Assembly: GCF_047246645.1 (NCBI RefSeq)
Contig: NZ_JBFOKR010000010.1
Span: forward strand, 119,526 to 183,525
DNA: 64,000 nt
Source: Ferdinandcohnia sp047246645
GTDB lineage: Bacteria > Bacillota > Bacilli > Bacillales > Bacillaceae_L
Direction: 5' to 3'
Below are positions 16,997 through 26,354 of this stretch, one piece after another. Every line of letters starts with the position of its first letter. Within the stretch, counting starts at the first letter, position 1. Under the pieces are notes generated by a model. It saw only the letters and a program-made list of their open reading frames with translations, did no database searches and was not told the DNA's origin. The position numbers and the translations under genes are program-made.

Positions 16997-17599
16997 ATGC
17001 GTCTTGAACGCTTAAATTATAATAAAATAAAGATTTTTTTAACCTTTGATGATTTAATTGAACGTGGTTTAACAAAAGAAGATCTTATGTCTGATTCACT
17101 TAAAGTCCACCAATTGTTTCGTGATATGATTGAAGAAGCAAGCACAGAATTAGGATTTGAAGCAGACGGATCAATTGCTGTTGAAGTATATTCTTTGCAA
17201 GCACAAGGTATGGTTATAATTGTAACAAATAGCATTGGTGAAAAAGAGGATGGCGAAGAATTTCTGGATGACTATATTGAAATGCAAGTAACTCTTGACG
17301 AGAGCAAAGATATATTTTATCAGTTTCATACTTTTGAAGATGTTATTCAATTATCGTCCAGGTTATTTGAACTCTCGATAGCTGGTGGGAGATTATACTC
17401 CTTTAATAATCAATTTTACTTACTACTTGAAGAAGATATCAGCATGAACACCGATAATCTTATCGCTATCTTAGCTGAATTTGGTAATCCAGCAACTATT
17501 ACTAAATATCGGGTACATGAATATGGAAAAATAATTTTAACAGAGTATGCAATGCGTGATATATATAAATATTTTATAAAAAAGAAGAAGGATCTCTAA
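16997..17599 (+). CDS. ypbH: MecA-family adaptor protein YpbH
   Basis: 200 aa, negative regulator of genetic competence family. The N-terminus MRLERLNYNKIKIFLTFDDL and RGLTKEDLM are typical of MecA/YpbH substrate-binding domains; the C-terminal half (about 110-200) should bind the N-domain/linker of ClpC. MecA-type adaptors activate ClpC ATPase and deliver substrates. Position next to ypbG and upstream of gudB matches YpbH (MecB) rather than MecA, which lies elsewhere. Ribosome site GAGGGAGGG. Confidence 0.9.
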   Translation: MRLERLNYNKIKIFLTFDDLIERGLTKEDLMSDSLKVHQLFRDMIEEASTELGFEADGSIAVEVYSLQAQGMVIIVTNSIGEKEDGEEFLDDYIEMQVTLDESKDIFYQFHTFEDVIQLSSRLFELSIAGGRLYSFNNQFYLLLEEDISMNTDNLIAILAEFGNPATITKYRVHEYGKIILTEYAMRDIYKYFIKKKKDL

Positions 17600-17622
17600 G
17601 TTTGTTAGGGATTCTTTTCTTA
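17585..17622 (+). terminator. Terminator after ypbH
   Basis: Imperfect stem formed by AGGATCTCTAA and TTAGGGATTCTTT followed by T-rich sequence; it overlaps the 3' end of ypbH. Confidence 0.75.
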
Positions 17623-17854
17623 CGTTTTAAAAATTATACCGACAATAATACTATACTAATATTGGAACCGTTTACATGACGAAGAATTAAAATTGAAATT
17701 CTTTATTTTTCGTACTTGCATAAACAATTTGAAGGTGTATACTAGTGAATGGAAAGGTGGACTATAATATTATCAGGTATTTAAATGTTATTATTTAAGT
17801 CTTTATCTTTTTTATGAAATAGCTGATTACTAATCTATTTTTGTAAGTAATAAC

Positions 17855-18055
17855 CGACAAGGTCGGCATTTCCAGCTTTTCACCTTTTTTACTTTATTCT
17901 GCAAAGTCTCTAAGCTTTAAATAAAGAGCATTTTGCGATAAAGGGTTATTCAGTTGGTTATAATTACGACTGAATAAACAAAATGCTTCGAGCGAATGCC
18001 TCAGATTTTTTATGAAAGATCTGAAGTGTAAACGCAAAGGCGAATTTGATTGCAA
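17855..18055 (+). repeat. Nested-palindrome structured element in the gudB leader
   Basis: A small hairpin CCGAC-AAG-GTCGG is followed by a nested pair of inverted repeats. The outer arms are GCATTTTG (17928-17935) / CAAAATGC (17979-17986). The inner arms are TTATTCAGT (17946-17954) / ACTGAATAA (17969-17977). Next come GCGAATGCCTC with a T-run and then TGTAAAC and GGCGAATTTGATTG about 40 nt before gudB. A related arrangement occurs at 57597-57725. It could be a leader RNA structure, a regulatory site or a small repeat element. The rest of the 487-nt ypbH-gudB gap shows nothing else I recognise. Confidence 0.6.
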
Positions 18056-18086
18056 GGAACTGTGAAAAATCTTGGGAGGTTTACAA

Positions 18087-19367
18087 ATGGTAGCCGATAA
18101 CAAAAAGGATAATCCACAACATAATGAAGACAAAATGGATGTCCTAAAGTCTACACAAACAGTAATACATAAGGCATTAGAGAAATTAGGGTACCCAGAA
18201 GAAGTTTATGAACTATTAAAAGAACCAATTCGAATGATGACAGTTAAAATTCCGGTGCGAATGGATGACGGCTCTGTTAAAATTTTCACGGGCTTTCGCG
18301 CTCAGCACAATGATGCTGTCGGTCCAACTAAGGGCGGAATTCGCTTCCATCCAAATGTTACAGAGAAGGAAGTAAAAGCACTTTCAATTTGGATGAGTTT
18401 AAAATGTGGCATCGTAGATTTACCATATGGCGGAGGAAAAGGCGGAATCATTTGTGACCCACGAGATATGTCGTTCCGCGAGTTAGAGCGTTTGAGCCGT
18501 GGATATGTTCGAGCGATTAGTCAAATCGTTGGACCAACAAAAGATATTCCAGCTCCAGACGTATTTACAAATTCACAAATTATGGCATGGATGATGGATG
18601 AATATAGTAGAATAGATGAATTTAATTCACCAGGGTTTATCACAGGTAAACCACTGGTTTTAGGTGGATCACATGGGCGTGAATCTGCAACTGCAAAAGG
18701 TGTAACAATCTGTATTCGCGAAGCCGCAGCCAAACGTGGAATTAACCTAGAAGGTGCAAGAGTTGTCGTACAAGGGTTTGGTAATGCTGGTAGTTTCTTA
18801 TCTAAGTTTATGCATGATGCAGGTGCTAAGGTAATTGGTATTTCGGATGCATATGGTGGTCTATATGATCCGAACGGTTTAGATATTGATTACCTATTAG
18901 ATCGTCGCGACAGTTTTGGAACAGTTACAAAGTTATTTAATAATACAATAACTAATAAGGAATTGTTAGAGCTTGATTGTGATATTCTTGTCCCAGCTGC
19001 AATTGAAAATCAAATCACTGAAGACAATGCGCATAATATTCGTGCAAGCATCGTAGTTGAAGCAGCAAATGGTCCAACAACTCTTGAAGCAACCCAAATT
19101 CTTACCGAAAGAGGTATCCTACTTGTACCTGACGTTTTAGCTAGTGCAGGTGGAGTTACTGTTTCATATTTTGAATGGGTTCAAAATAATCAGGGCTATT
19201 ATTGGACTGAAGAAGAAGTTGAAGAAAAACTTGAAAAAGTAATGGTGAAATCCTTTGATAATATTTATCAAACTGCTCAAAATAGACGTGTAGACATGCG
19301 ACTTGCAGCCTATATGGTCGGAGTAAGAAAAATGGCGGAAGCTTCACGTTTCAGGGGTTGGATATAA
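18087..19367 (+). CDS. gudB: NAD-specific glutamate dehydrogenase GudB
   Basis: 426 aa, hexameric catabolic glutamate dehydrogenase converting glutamate to 2-oxoglutarate and ammonia. The substrate region has VGPTKGGIRFHP and the catalytic lysine segment PYGGGKGGI; the Rossmann domain has GFGNAGSF. The segment EKEVKALSIWM has a single VKA, whereas laboratory B. subtilis gudB is inactivated by a 9-bp duplication there, so this enzyme should be active. ATG chosen with GGGAGG upstream; an in-frame TTG five codons earlier is less likely. Synteny favours gudB over rocG. Confidence 0.93.
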   Translation: MVADNKKDNPQHNEDKMDVLKSTQTVIHKALEKLGYPEEVYELLKEPIRMMTVKIPVRMDDGSVKIFTGFRAQHNDAVGPTKGGIRFHPNVTEKEVKALSIWMSLKCGIVDLPYGGGKGGIICDPRDMSFRELERLSRGYVRAISQIVGPTKDIPAPDVFTNSQIMAWMMDEYSRIDEFNSPGFITGKPLVLGGSHGRESATAKGVTICIREAAAKRGINLEGARVVVQGFGNAGSFLSKFMHDAGAKVIGISDAYGGLYDPNGLDIDYLLDRRDSFGTVTKLFNNTITNKELLELDCDILVPAAIENQITEDNAHNIRASIVVEAANGPTTLEATQILTERGILLVPDVLASAGGVTVSYFEWVQNNQGYYWTEEEVEEKLEKVMVKSFDNIYQTAQNRRVDMRLAAYMVGVRKMAEASRFRGWI

Positions 19368-19451
19368 ACTGAGACGATAATCAGTGGAAGTTTTGTTTAT
19401 CCCACTATTTGATTGATGCCAGAGTTAATCATTTTATTTGCAAGCTGGTTT

Positions 19452-19487
19452 AAAATCTCCTATCATTTTGATAGGAGATTTTTTATT
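19452..19487 (+). terminator. Terminator after gudB
   Basis: Perfect 13-bp stem AAATCTCCTATCA / TGATAGGAGATTT with a 3-nt loop and T-run. Confidence 0.9.
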
Positions 19488-19545
19488 GATATTTATTTAA
19501 TGAGTAATTATATAAATGTTTGACTACAAAATTGGAGTGACATAC

Positions 19546-20520
19546 ATGCAAACTGAAAAAGTCATTATAATCGGTGGTGGCCCATGTGGATTAGCTGCTG
19601 CAATTTCTTTACAAAACATAGGTATCAAACCTTTAGTTTTAGAAAAGGGTAATATCGTGAACGCTATTTACCACTATCCAACACATCAAACCTTTTTCAG
19701 CTCTAGTGAGAAGTTAGAGATTGGTGATGTTCCTTTTATTACAGAAAATCGTAAGCCTAAGCGTAATCAAGCATTAGCTTATTACCGTGATGTTGTCAGA
19801 CGTAAAGATATAAATGTTCATTCATATGAAAAAGTGACTGATGTAGAGAAACTCGCAAATGGTAAGTTCCATATTAAAACTTCAAAAGGTGAATACGAAT
19901 CGAATAATGTCATCATTGCAACAGGTTACTACGACAATCCTAATTATCTAAATATACCTGGTGAAGATTTACCAAAGGTTTCGCATTATTTTAAAGAAGC
20001 ACATCCTTATTTTGATAAAGATGTTGTTGTTATTGGCGGTAAGAATTCAAGTGTAGATGCAGCATTAGAGTTAAATAGTGCGGGTGCAAGAGTTACTGTC
20101 TTATATCGTGGGAATGAATATTCACCTAGCATTAAGCCATGGATATTACCGGAATTTGAAGCGCTTGTCCGTAATGGGGATATCGTTATGGAGTTTAACG
20201 CAAATGTTAGTGAAATATCTGAAGAATACGTGATCTATAAAGTCAATGAGAGTGTAAAAACGATTAAAAATGATTTTGTCTTTGCGATGACAGGATATCA
20301 TCCGGATCATGGCTTTATACGTAAAATGGGTGTTGATATAGACTCATCAAGTGGAAGGCCAATCTATATTCCAGAGTCCATGGAAACCAATATTACAGGA
20401 ATATATATAGCGGGGGTTATTGCTGCTGGGAATAATGCCAACGAAATTTTTATTGAAAATGGTCGATTTCATGGAGATTTAATCGCAAATGCAATAGTTA
20501 AAAAAGAGAATAAAGAATAG
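19546..20520 (+). CDS. ypdA: Bacillithiol disulfide reductase YpdA (Bdr)
   Basis: FAD/NADPH-dependent reductase of 324 aa with two Rossmann motifs: IIGGGPCGLAAA near the N-terminus (with the redox-relevant Cys in GGPCG) and VIGGKNSSVDAALEL in the middle. There is no CxxC pair, as expected for YpdA rather than thioredoxin reductase. Bdr reduces oxidised bacillithiol as part of thiol redox homeostasis. The second ATG (MQTEKVI) is chosen because TTGGAGTGA precedes it. Downstream of gudB as in B. subtilis. Confidence 0.9.
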   Translation: MQTEKVIIIGGGPCGLAAAISLQNIGIKPLVLEKGNIVNAIYHYPTHQTFFSSSEKLEIGDVPFITENRKPKRNQALAYYRDVVRRKDINVHSYEKVTDVEKLANGKFHIKTSKGEYESNNVIIATGYYDNPNYLNIPGEDLPKVSHYFKEAHPYFDKDVVVIGGKNSSVDAALELNSAGARVTVLYRGNEYSPSIKPWILPEFEALVRNGDIVMEFNANVSEISEEYVIYKVNESVKTIKNDFVFAMTGYHPDHGFIRKMGVDIDSSSGRPIYIPESMETNITGIYIAGVIAAGNNANEIFIENGRFHGDLIANAIVKKENKE

Positions 20521-20560
20521 TATGTTGTACAGAGGATTCTTCCTTGAGGGGATATTATAC

Positions 20561-20591
20561 AAAAGGAGTAGGGCTTAATCCTACTCCTTTT
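20561..20591. terminator. Bidirectional terminator between ypdA and ansA
   Basis: Perfect 12-bp stem AAAAGGAGTAGG / CCTACTCCTTTT with a 7-nt loop between convergent genes. Confidence 0.9.
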
Positions 20592-20593
20592 CC

Positions 20594-21565
20594 TTATTTT
20601 AAAAACATATCTTGAAGTTCTTTATGATCATTTGTTTTTTCAAGTGTAACCAAAAGCTTTATTCTGGCCTTCTGACCATTTAGACCATTTGAAAAGATGA
20701 CTCCTAGATCCTTCAATTGTCGGCCTCCACCTTCATAGCTGTATACATCTTGCACATATCCATTAAAGCAGCGAGAAACAAGTACAACAGGAACTCCACT
20801 CTGAATAAGTTCACTAACTTCTTTGACCATTTTTGGTGGTAAATTACCTTGTCCCAATGCTTCAATAACAAGTCCGTCGAGATTTAGGGAACGTATTGCT
20901 GTAATAATAGAACCATCCATACCAGCATAAGCTTTTAGGAGAACAACATTCTTCCTTATTTCATTTATATTGTATGTTTCTCTAATATTTGGAATATGGT
21001 GAAAGGAAACGCCTCTTTTGGTAACTATACCGATTGGTCCGTATTGTGGACTCTGAAAGGTTGCAATATTACTTGTATGTGTTTTTGTAACATTTTTTGC
21101 TGTATGAATTTCATCGTTAAACACAACGAGTACACCTTTTCCTCTAGCACTGTCACTAGTTGCTACTCGGACTGCTGACAAAAGATTATAAGGTCCATCT
21201 GCACCGAGTTCATTACTAGAACGCATTGCCCCTGTTACCACTATTGGGATGTCTGATTGTACTGTTATATCTAAAAAGTATGCTGTCTCTTCAAGTGTAT
21301 CTGTACCGTGGGTTATTACTACACCCTCAATTTGATCGTTTTCAATACTAGTTTCTATTTTATGTTTAAGCGCCAGCATTTCGTTCCTTGTAATATGTGG
21401 GGAAGGCAACTGGAATAAATCTTCGACAATAATATTAGCAATTGATGTTAGAGCATCTGTAGTTTGATGTAATGGGTTTTGGACGTTTTGATGAACAATC
21501 CCAGTAGACTTGTCCTCCATCATTGCAATCGTTCCACCAGTATGAATAATTAATATCTTTTTCAT
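20594..21565 (-). CDS. ansA: L-asparaginase AnsA
   Basis: 323 aa, hydrolyses asparagine to aspartate and ammonia. The two catalytic threonine motifs are visible: IHTGGTIAM at the N-terminus and GVVITHGTDTLEETA in the middle. No signal peptide is seen, so it is cytoplasmic. The start MKKILIIHTGG is chosen over an in-frame start 16 codons upstream because AGAGG precedes it and the family N-terminus begins here. In B. subtilis it is paired with ansB and ansR elsewhere; neither neighbour is present here. Confidence 0.9.
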   Translation of the reverse strand: MKKILIIHTGGTIAMMEDKSTGIVHQNVQNPLHQTTDALTSIANIIVEDLFQLPSPHITRNEMLALKHKIETSIENDQIEGVVITHGTDTLEETAYFLDITVQSDIPIVVTGAMRSSNELGADGPYNLLSAVRVATSDSARGKGVLVVFNDEIHTAKNVTKTHTSNIATFQSPQYGPIGIVTKRGVSFHHIPNIRETYNINEIRKNVVLLKAYAGMDGSIITAIRSLNLDGLVIEALGQGNLPPKMVKEVSELIQSGVPVVLVSRCFNGYVQDVYSYEGGGRQLKDLGVIFSNGLNGQKARIKLLVTLEKTNDHKELQDMFLK

Positions 21566-21718
21566 AATAAAGCCTCTTTTCTCTATGTCGAAAAAAATAG
21601 AAATAGTAATCAATTTGTATTCTCTTCATATTTTCAATTTACTAATAACATGTTACGATAAAAATGAGTTGTTCACAATTAAAAATTTAATTCGATATAA
21701 GGGAAAAGAGGATTTGAT

Positions 21719-22357
21719 ATGCTGGCGGTCATAACCGCAGGACTTGCACCTGGTTTAGCCTTATTGAGCTATTTTTATTTGCGAGATAGGTATGATGCTG
21801 AACCAATTTCAATGGTTTTTCGTATCTTTGTCTTTGGTGCAATACTTGTGTTTCCAATTATGTTTTTACAATACATATTAGAAGTAGAACAAGTCTTTAC
21901 GAATGGATTTACACAAGCTTTTTTGGGTGTAAGTATCCTCGAGGAATTTTTTAAATGGTTCGTACTTTACTATACTGTTTTTCAACATATCGAATTTGAT
22001 GAGCCATACGATGGAATTGTTTATGGTGCCGCTGTATCACTTGGATTTGCAACATTAGAAAATATCTTGTATCTCTTAGTAAATGGAGTTCAGTTTGCAA
22101 TCGGCAGAGCCTTGCTACCCGTATCAAGCCACGCATTGTTTGGCGTAGTTATGGGCTACTACTTAGGAAAAGCTAAGTTTTCTCCGAGATATGAAAAGAG
22201 AAAATGGGTTTTTTTCTCATTCCTTTTTCCATTTAGCTTACATGGAATATATGATTATATCTTAATTACTCTTGAGCAATGGTTGTATTATATGCTTCCG
22301 TTTATGTTGTTTTTATGGTGGTTTGGTTTACGAAAAGTAAAGATCGCCAAATCTTAA
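21719..22357 (+). CDS. prsW: Intramembrane protease PrsW
   Basis: 212 aa membrane protein with about eight hydrophobic segments, PrsW (YpdC) family. The putative active site residues appear as EEFFKW (EExxK), ATLENILY (ExxxN region) and SSHALFG (His). In B. subtilis PrsW makes the site-1 cut in the anti-sigma factor RsiW, releasing SigW under envelope stress. Monocistronic, divergent from ansA; the ribosome site AGAGG lies upstream of the ATG. Its substrate here is inferred from the family. Confidence 0.93.
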   Translation: MLAVITAGLAPGLALLSYFYLRDRYDAEPISMVFRIFVFGAILVFPIMFLQYILEVEQVFTNGFTQAFLGVSILEEFFKWFVLYYTVFQHIEFDEPYDGIVYGAAVSLGFATLENILYLLVNGVQFAIGRALLPVSSHALFGVVMGYYLGKAKFSPRYEKRKWVFFSFLFPFSLHGIYDYILITLEQWLYYMLPFMLFLWWFGLRKVKIAKS

Positions 22358-22641
22358 TTTAGACTTTTTGAAAGGCGTTTCTATTTATAGACGAATGCGT
22401 TCCTGGCACTCACTCACATAACGAGTAGGGACATTTAATCGACTAATTAATATCTCTATCCAATGGGCTTAGCGAACTAGCTAGGTTCTTTTTTTTGGAG
22501 AATTTTCAACAATATTTTATAGTTGTTTAACGATTAAGTAAGAAATTCTTCCTAAGAAATGAATCAATCTGAATAAAATACCAATCTCTACAGAAAATAA
22601 CTCCTAAGTATATATAGAAAATGGTTAGGGAGGTAATTGAT

Positions 22642-23808
22642 ATGAGCATTAAAAGGTGTGCTTTATTCCCCGTGGTAGTTCTACTCTCCACTTTACTTTT
22701 AGTTTGGGGAAATAATCATAATGTCCATGCTTTTTCTGAACAAATCATCCAAAGAGGAGCAACTGGTGATGATGTAATTGAACTACAGTCAAGGCTCCAA
22801 TATAACGGTTATTATCACGGTACAATCGATGGTGTTTATGGATGGGGCACGTACTGGTCGGTTCGAAACTTCCAGAAAGCTTTTGGACTTGAAGAGGTAG
22901 ATGGATTAGTAGGTCAAAAAACCAAGGACATGTTAACGAAATATACAAAGTACAATAAGCAATTCGTAATTAATAACCTAAGAAAAGGTAATCGATTTAC
23001 ACATTATGGTGGTGTTCCTTGGAATATCCAATCTGCGCCTTCAGAAAAAAATATTCAAAAGGCAAAAACAACAGCGGAAGCTAGACGGATTGAAATTGAG
23101 AAAAAATACACTACACAACAACAAGGTCAACAACAGCAACAGCAAGGACAACAACAACCAGGTAAGCAACAACAAGGCCAGCAACAACAACCAGGTAAGC
23201 AACAACAACCAGGTAAGCAACAACAACCAGGTAAGCAACAACAAGGCCAGCAACAACAAGGTCAACAACAGCAACAAGGTCAGCAACAGCAACAAGGTCA
23301 ACAACAACAGCAACAACAACAGCAACAACAACAGCAACAACAGCAGCAACAACAACAGCAACAACAGCAACCTCAAAACCAAGGACAAGCTCAGACACAG
23401 CAGGAAGAAGAGGAACAACAAGGAGCAGCAGCCGTTAATATGCCTGGCGGTTTTTCACAGAATGATATTCAACTACTTGCAAATGCTGTGTATGGAGAAG
23501 CACGTGGTGAGTCTTATATAGGTCAGGTTGCTATTGCAGCAGTTATCTTAAATAGAATAAACAGTCCTACATTCCCAAATACTGTTTCAGGGGTAGTTTT
23601 TGAGCCATTAGCGTTTACAGCTGTTGCAGATGGACAGATCTGGTTGACACCAAATGAAAAAGCAAAAAAAGCTGTAATTGATGCAATTAATGGATGGGAT
23701 CCAACTGGTGGCGCTACTTATTACTTTAACCCTGACACTGCTACAAGCAAATGGATATGGGGAAGACCTCAAATAAAGCGTATCGGTAAACATATATTCT
23801 GTAAATAG
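22642..23808 (+). CDS. sleB: Spore cortex-lytic enzyme SleB with long Gln-rich linker
   Basis: 388 aa. Signal peptide (about residues 1-32), peptidoglycan-binding domain type 1 (about 38-100; GATGDDVIELQSRLQ), a very long Q/G/K/P linker (about 155-260) and a C-terminal SleB/CwlJ hydrolase domain (about 270-388; ANAVYGEARGE with the catalytic Glu). SleB is a lytic transglycosylase stored in the spore that degrades cortex at germination. The linker makes the protein much longer than a typical SleB of about 305 aa. First gene of sleB-ypeB. ATG chosen with GGGAGG upstream. Confidence 0.95.
   Translation: MSIKRCALFPVVVLLSTLLLVWGNNHNVHAFSEQIIQRGATGDDVIELQSRLQYNGYYHGTIDGVYGWGTYWSVRNFQKAFGLEEVDGLVGQKTKDMLTKYTKYNKQFVINNLRKGNRFTHYGGVPWNIQSAPSEKNIQKAKTTAEARRIEIEKKYTTQQQGQQQQQQGQQQPGKQQQGQQQQPGKQQQPGKQQQPGKQQQGQQQQGQQQQQGQQQQQGQQQQQQQQQQQQQQQQQQQQQQQQPQNQGQAQTQQEEEEQQGAAAVNMPGGFSQNDIQLLANAVYGEARGESYIGQVAIAAVILNRINSPTFPNTVSGVVFEPLAFTAVADGQIWLTPNEKAKKAVIDAINGWDPTGGATYYFNPDTATSKWIWGRPQIKRIGKHIFCK
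23115..23385 (+). repeat. CAA/CAG tandem repeat tract inside sleB
   Basis: About 270 bp composed almost only of CAA and CAG codons interrupted by GGT/GGC-CAA and CCA-GGT-AAG units, coding for Gln runs with GQQQ and QPGKQQ repeats. The same repeats create long spurious reading frames in other frames. The tract should be prone to length change by slippage. Confidence 0.9.
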
Positions 23809-23826
23809 AATGGAAGGTGAGTGAAT

Positions 23827-25173
23827 ATGCTCAGAGGAATTTTAATTACAGTACTAACAATTGGTATAGTAGGAACAGGCTATTGGGGCTACAAAGAGCA
23901 CCAAGAAAAGAATGCCATTCTAATACAGGCGGAAAACAACTATCAGAGAGCATTTCATGATTTAACGTATCAGGTTGATTTATTACATGACAAAATCGGA
24001 ACGACATTGGCAATGAATTCAAGAAGCTCTTTGTCACCAGCTTTAGCGGAAGTATGGCGTATAACTTCAGAAGCTCACTCTGATGTTGGACAGCTACCAT
24101 TAGCGCTTTTACCATTTAATAAAACAGAAGAGTTTTTGAGTAATATTGGCGACTTTAGCTATCGAGCTGCAGTTCGTGATCTTACGAAGGATCCTTTAAC
24201 AGATGATGAATATAAAACTCTTCAACAATTATATAAAAATGCTGAAGATATTCAAAAAGAACTTAGAACAGTTCAGCACTTAGTCCTTGAAAATAATCTG
24301 CGCTGGATGGATGTTGAATTAGCGCTCTCTTCAGGTGAAAAGCAAGCAGATAACACAATTATTGATGGTCTAAAAACAGTAGAAAAAAATGTCGCTGCTT
24401 ATTCAGAAACAGAATTTGGTGCAACATTAACAAGCACTAAAAAGAACGATGGAGAATTTACAAATCTTGAAGGTGAAACGATCAATGAAGAGAAGGCAAA
24501 AGAAATTGCTAAGAAATTTCTTGGTCTAAAAGGCGACCTCGAAATAAAAGTAGCTGAAAATGGAGAAGGCTCTAGTAACGGATTTTACAGCCTTGAAATA
24601 AATGACCCTAAAGCAAAAACAGATATTTATATGGACATTACCAAAAAGGGTGGATTCCCAATTTGGGTTATTAGAAATCGAGAAGTTGATAAAAGTAAAA
24701 TAAGCCTAAATGATGCATACAATAATGCTCAAAAATTCTTGAAGCAAAATAATTTTGAGAACCAAGAATTGTTTGAGAGTGCACAATATGACAATATTGG
24801 CGTTTTTAACTTCGTTTCATCAGTAGGAGGAGTTAGAATATATCCTGATTCAATTAAAATGAAGGTAGCACTTGATGATGGCAATATCATTGGCTTTACA
24901 GCTAGAGATTATTTAATGGCTCACAAAGAACGAGAAATTCCAAAACCAAAAATTTCTAAAGAAGAAGCACGAAAAAAGATGAATTCTAATCTTGAAATTA
25001 TGGAAGACCGTTTAGCAATCATTACTAACGAACTAAACGAAGACGTACTGTGCTATGAATTTTTGGGAACAATTAATAATGATACGTATAGAATTTTTAT
25101 TAATGCTGAAAATGGATTCGAAGAAAAAGTTGAAAAACTAAAGAATGCAGAACCAGTTTACAATGGAATGTAA
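23827..25173 (+). CDS. ypeB: Germination protein YpeB
   Basis: 448 aa, required for stability and spore localisation of SleB. An N-terminal membrane anchor (about residues 4-22) is followed by a helical region and C-terminal PepSY-type repeats (for example EEKAKEIAKKFLG and SKEEARKKMN). The ATG is 9 nt after GGAAGG; a GTG two codons upstream is too close to that site. It starts 18 nt after sleB, in the same operon, expressed in the forespore under sigma-G in B. subtilis. Confidence 0.95.
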   Translation: MLRGILITVLTIGIVGTGYWGYKEHQEKNAILIQAENNYQRAFHDLTYQVDLLHDKIGTTLAMNSRSSLSPALAEVWRITSEAHSDVGQLPLALLPFNKTEEFLSNIGDFSYRAAVRDLTKDPLTDDEYKTLQQLYKNAEDIQKELRTVQHLVLENNLRWMDVELALSSGEKQADNTIIDGLKTVEKNVAAYSETEFGATLTSTKKNDGEFTNLEGETINEEKAKEIAKKFLGLKGDLEIKVAENGEGSSNGFYSLEINDPKAKTDIYMDITKKGGFPIWVIRNREVDKSKISLNDAYNNAQKFLKQNNFENQELFESAQYDNIGVFNFVSSVGGVRIYPDSIKMKVALDDGNIIGFTARDYLMAHKEREIPKPKISKEEARKKMNSNLEIMEDRLAIITNELNEDVLCYEFLGTINNDTYRIFINAENGFEEKVEKLKNAEPVYNGM

Positions 25174-25202
25174 GGAAAGCGAAAATTGCTTTCCTTTTTT
25201 TG
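25172..25202 (+). terminator. Terminator after ypeB
   Basis: Stem AAGGAAAGC / GCTTTCCTT with a 7-nt loop and T-run. Confidence 0.88.
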
Positions 25203-25274
25203 TGCTTTCGTGATTTAATTGTATTATGGTCCATATTTTAAACAAAGTTTTACGTGCAGAAAGAGTGATATAAC

Positions 25275-25937
25275 TTGCTAAAGATTGGAGACACAATCAA
25301 CCTAGAAACCCTAATAAATCCAGATGGTGAAAAATATAGATGTAGACTTGTTGAGAAAATTGATAATAAACTATACATTGACTATCCAGTAAATGAAAAA
25401 ACAGGGAAGACTGTTTTTTTAATAAACGGTACCCAATTGAGGGCTTTTTTTCTAGGTGATAGCACGTCAATTTATTTCTTTGATACTTCAGTTCTGGGTA
25501 GAGTTAAACAAGATATTCCGATGATTGTTCTCGACTATCCAAATGATGAAAATCTGTTTCGTATCCAACGAAGACAATTTGTAAGGGTTGAAACACCGGT
25601 GGATGTTGCTTTACATAGCTTAAATGGAGAATTTAGTCCATTTGTCACAATAACTCATGATATTAGTGCTGGCGGTGCTTCAATTATTCTTCCAAACGGA
25701 AAAATAATTGAGCCTAGGAAGGATATAAAAACGGTATTTGTTCTCCCCACACTCTCAGATGAGAATCTATTCATGACATTTACTAGTCATGTTATTCGAA
25801 TTGTTGAAGGAAAAAATGGTGAGAGAAATAAAGCATCAATTCAATTTTTAGATGTGACAGAGAACGATCGCCAACAGTTAATTAAATTTTGTTTTGAAAG
25901 ACAGCTACTTTTAAAGAGAAAAGGAATTAAATCCTGA
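25275..25937 (+). CDS. ypfA: c-di-GMP-binding flagellar brake protein YpfA
   Basis: 220 aa with an N-terminal YcgR-like domain (about 1-90) and a C-terminal PilZ domain (about 95-215). The c-di-GMP-binding motifs are RRQFVR and D-IS-AGGASI. In B. subtilis YpfA binds c-di-GMP and then MotA, slowing the flagellar motor. The start is TTG with GAGTGATA upstream, and no ATG is available near the conserved N-terminus. Monocistronic or with the next small gene. Confidence 0.9.
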   Translation: MLKIGDTINLETLINPDGEKYRCRLVEKIDNKLYIDYPVNEKTGKTVFLINGTQLRAFFLGDSTSIYFFDTSVLGRVKQDIPMIVLDYPNDENLFRIQRRQFVRVETPVDVALHSLNGEFSPFVTITHDISAGGASIILPNGKIIEPRKDIKTVFVLPTLSDENLFMTFTSHVIRIVEGKNGERNKASIQFLDVTENDRQQLIKFCFERQLLLKRKGIKS

Positions 25938-25994
25938 GAATAAAATAGATAGAATTCATACATACTAATAGTAAAAATGCGTGTAGGTTGTGGT

Positions 25995-26183
25995 ATGTTA
26001 ATGAAAAATATTGAGCGAATCTTAATAAAACTAGCTATTATTCAATTGATTTTTCTACTTATTTCACAGGCAATTCTTCTTTATAGCCCCTTAACTCCTT
26101 ATATAACTAGAATGGTTGAATATGAGGGAGTCGACAAATCGGAACAAACTAAAACAATTGAAACATTTCACAATAACAATTAA
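25995..26183 (+). CDS. ypfB: Small membrane protein YpfB
   Basis: 62 aa with a single hydrophobic helix (IKLAIIQLIFLLISQAILL) and a charged C-terminus, matching the small YpfB family that lies between ypfA and cmk in Bacillus. Function unknown. The start is uncertain: ATG codons at 25977, 25995 and 26001 are all in frame and none has a strong ribosome site; the middle one is given. Confidence 0.7.
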   Translation: MLMKNIERILIKLAIIQLIFLLISQAILLYSPLTPYITRMVEYEGVDKSEQTKTIETFHNNN

Positions 26184-26190
26184 AATAATT

Positions 26191-26213
26191 GCAGGGATTC
26201 CCTGCTTTTTTCG
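26191..26213 (+). terminator. Terminator after ypfB
   Basis: Short stem GCAGGG / CCCTGC with a 3-nt loop and six T. Confidence 0.75.
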
Positions 26214-26354
26214 ATAGTAGAAGTCCCGAATTACTTGTGACTATATAGCTATTCCTTTTGCATATCAATTATTTGTGTTTTAATAGCCAGGTTCGAAAAT
26301 ATTGAACTATAACCGATAAAATAAGTTACCATACATAGGAGGATTACATAAAAA

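Noticed and set aside
17894..18133. Minus-strand frame of 79 codons opposite the gudB leader
   Set aside because: Covers the nested palindromes and gudB start; explained by the structured element.
23115..23385. Tandem repeats that might look like a CRISPR array
   Set aside because: The repeats are codon-length units inside sleB with no spacers of constant length.
23041..23421. Long Leu-rich and Val/Ala-rich frames on the minus strand and an Asn/Ser-rich frame on the plus strand
   Set aside because: They are by-products of the CAA/CAG repeat tract of sleB read in other frames; no ribosome site or credible protein.
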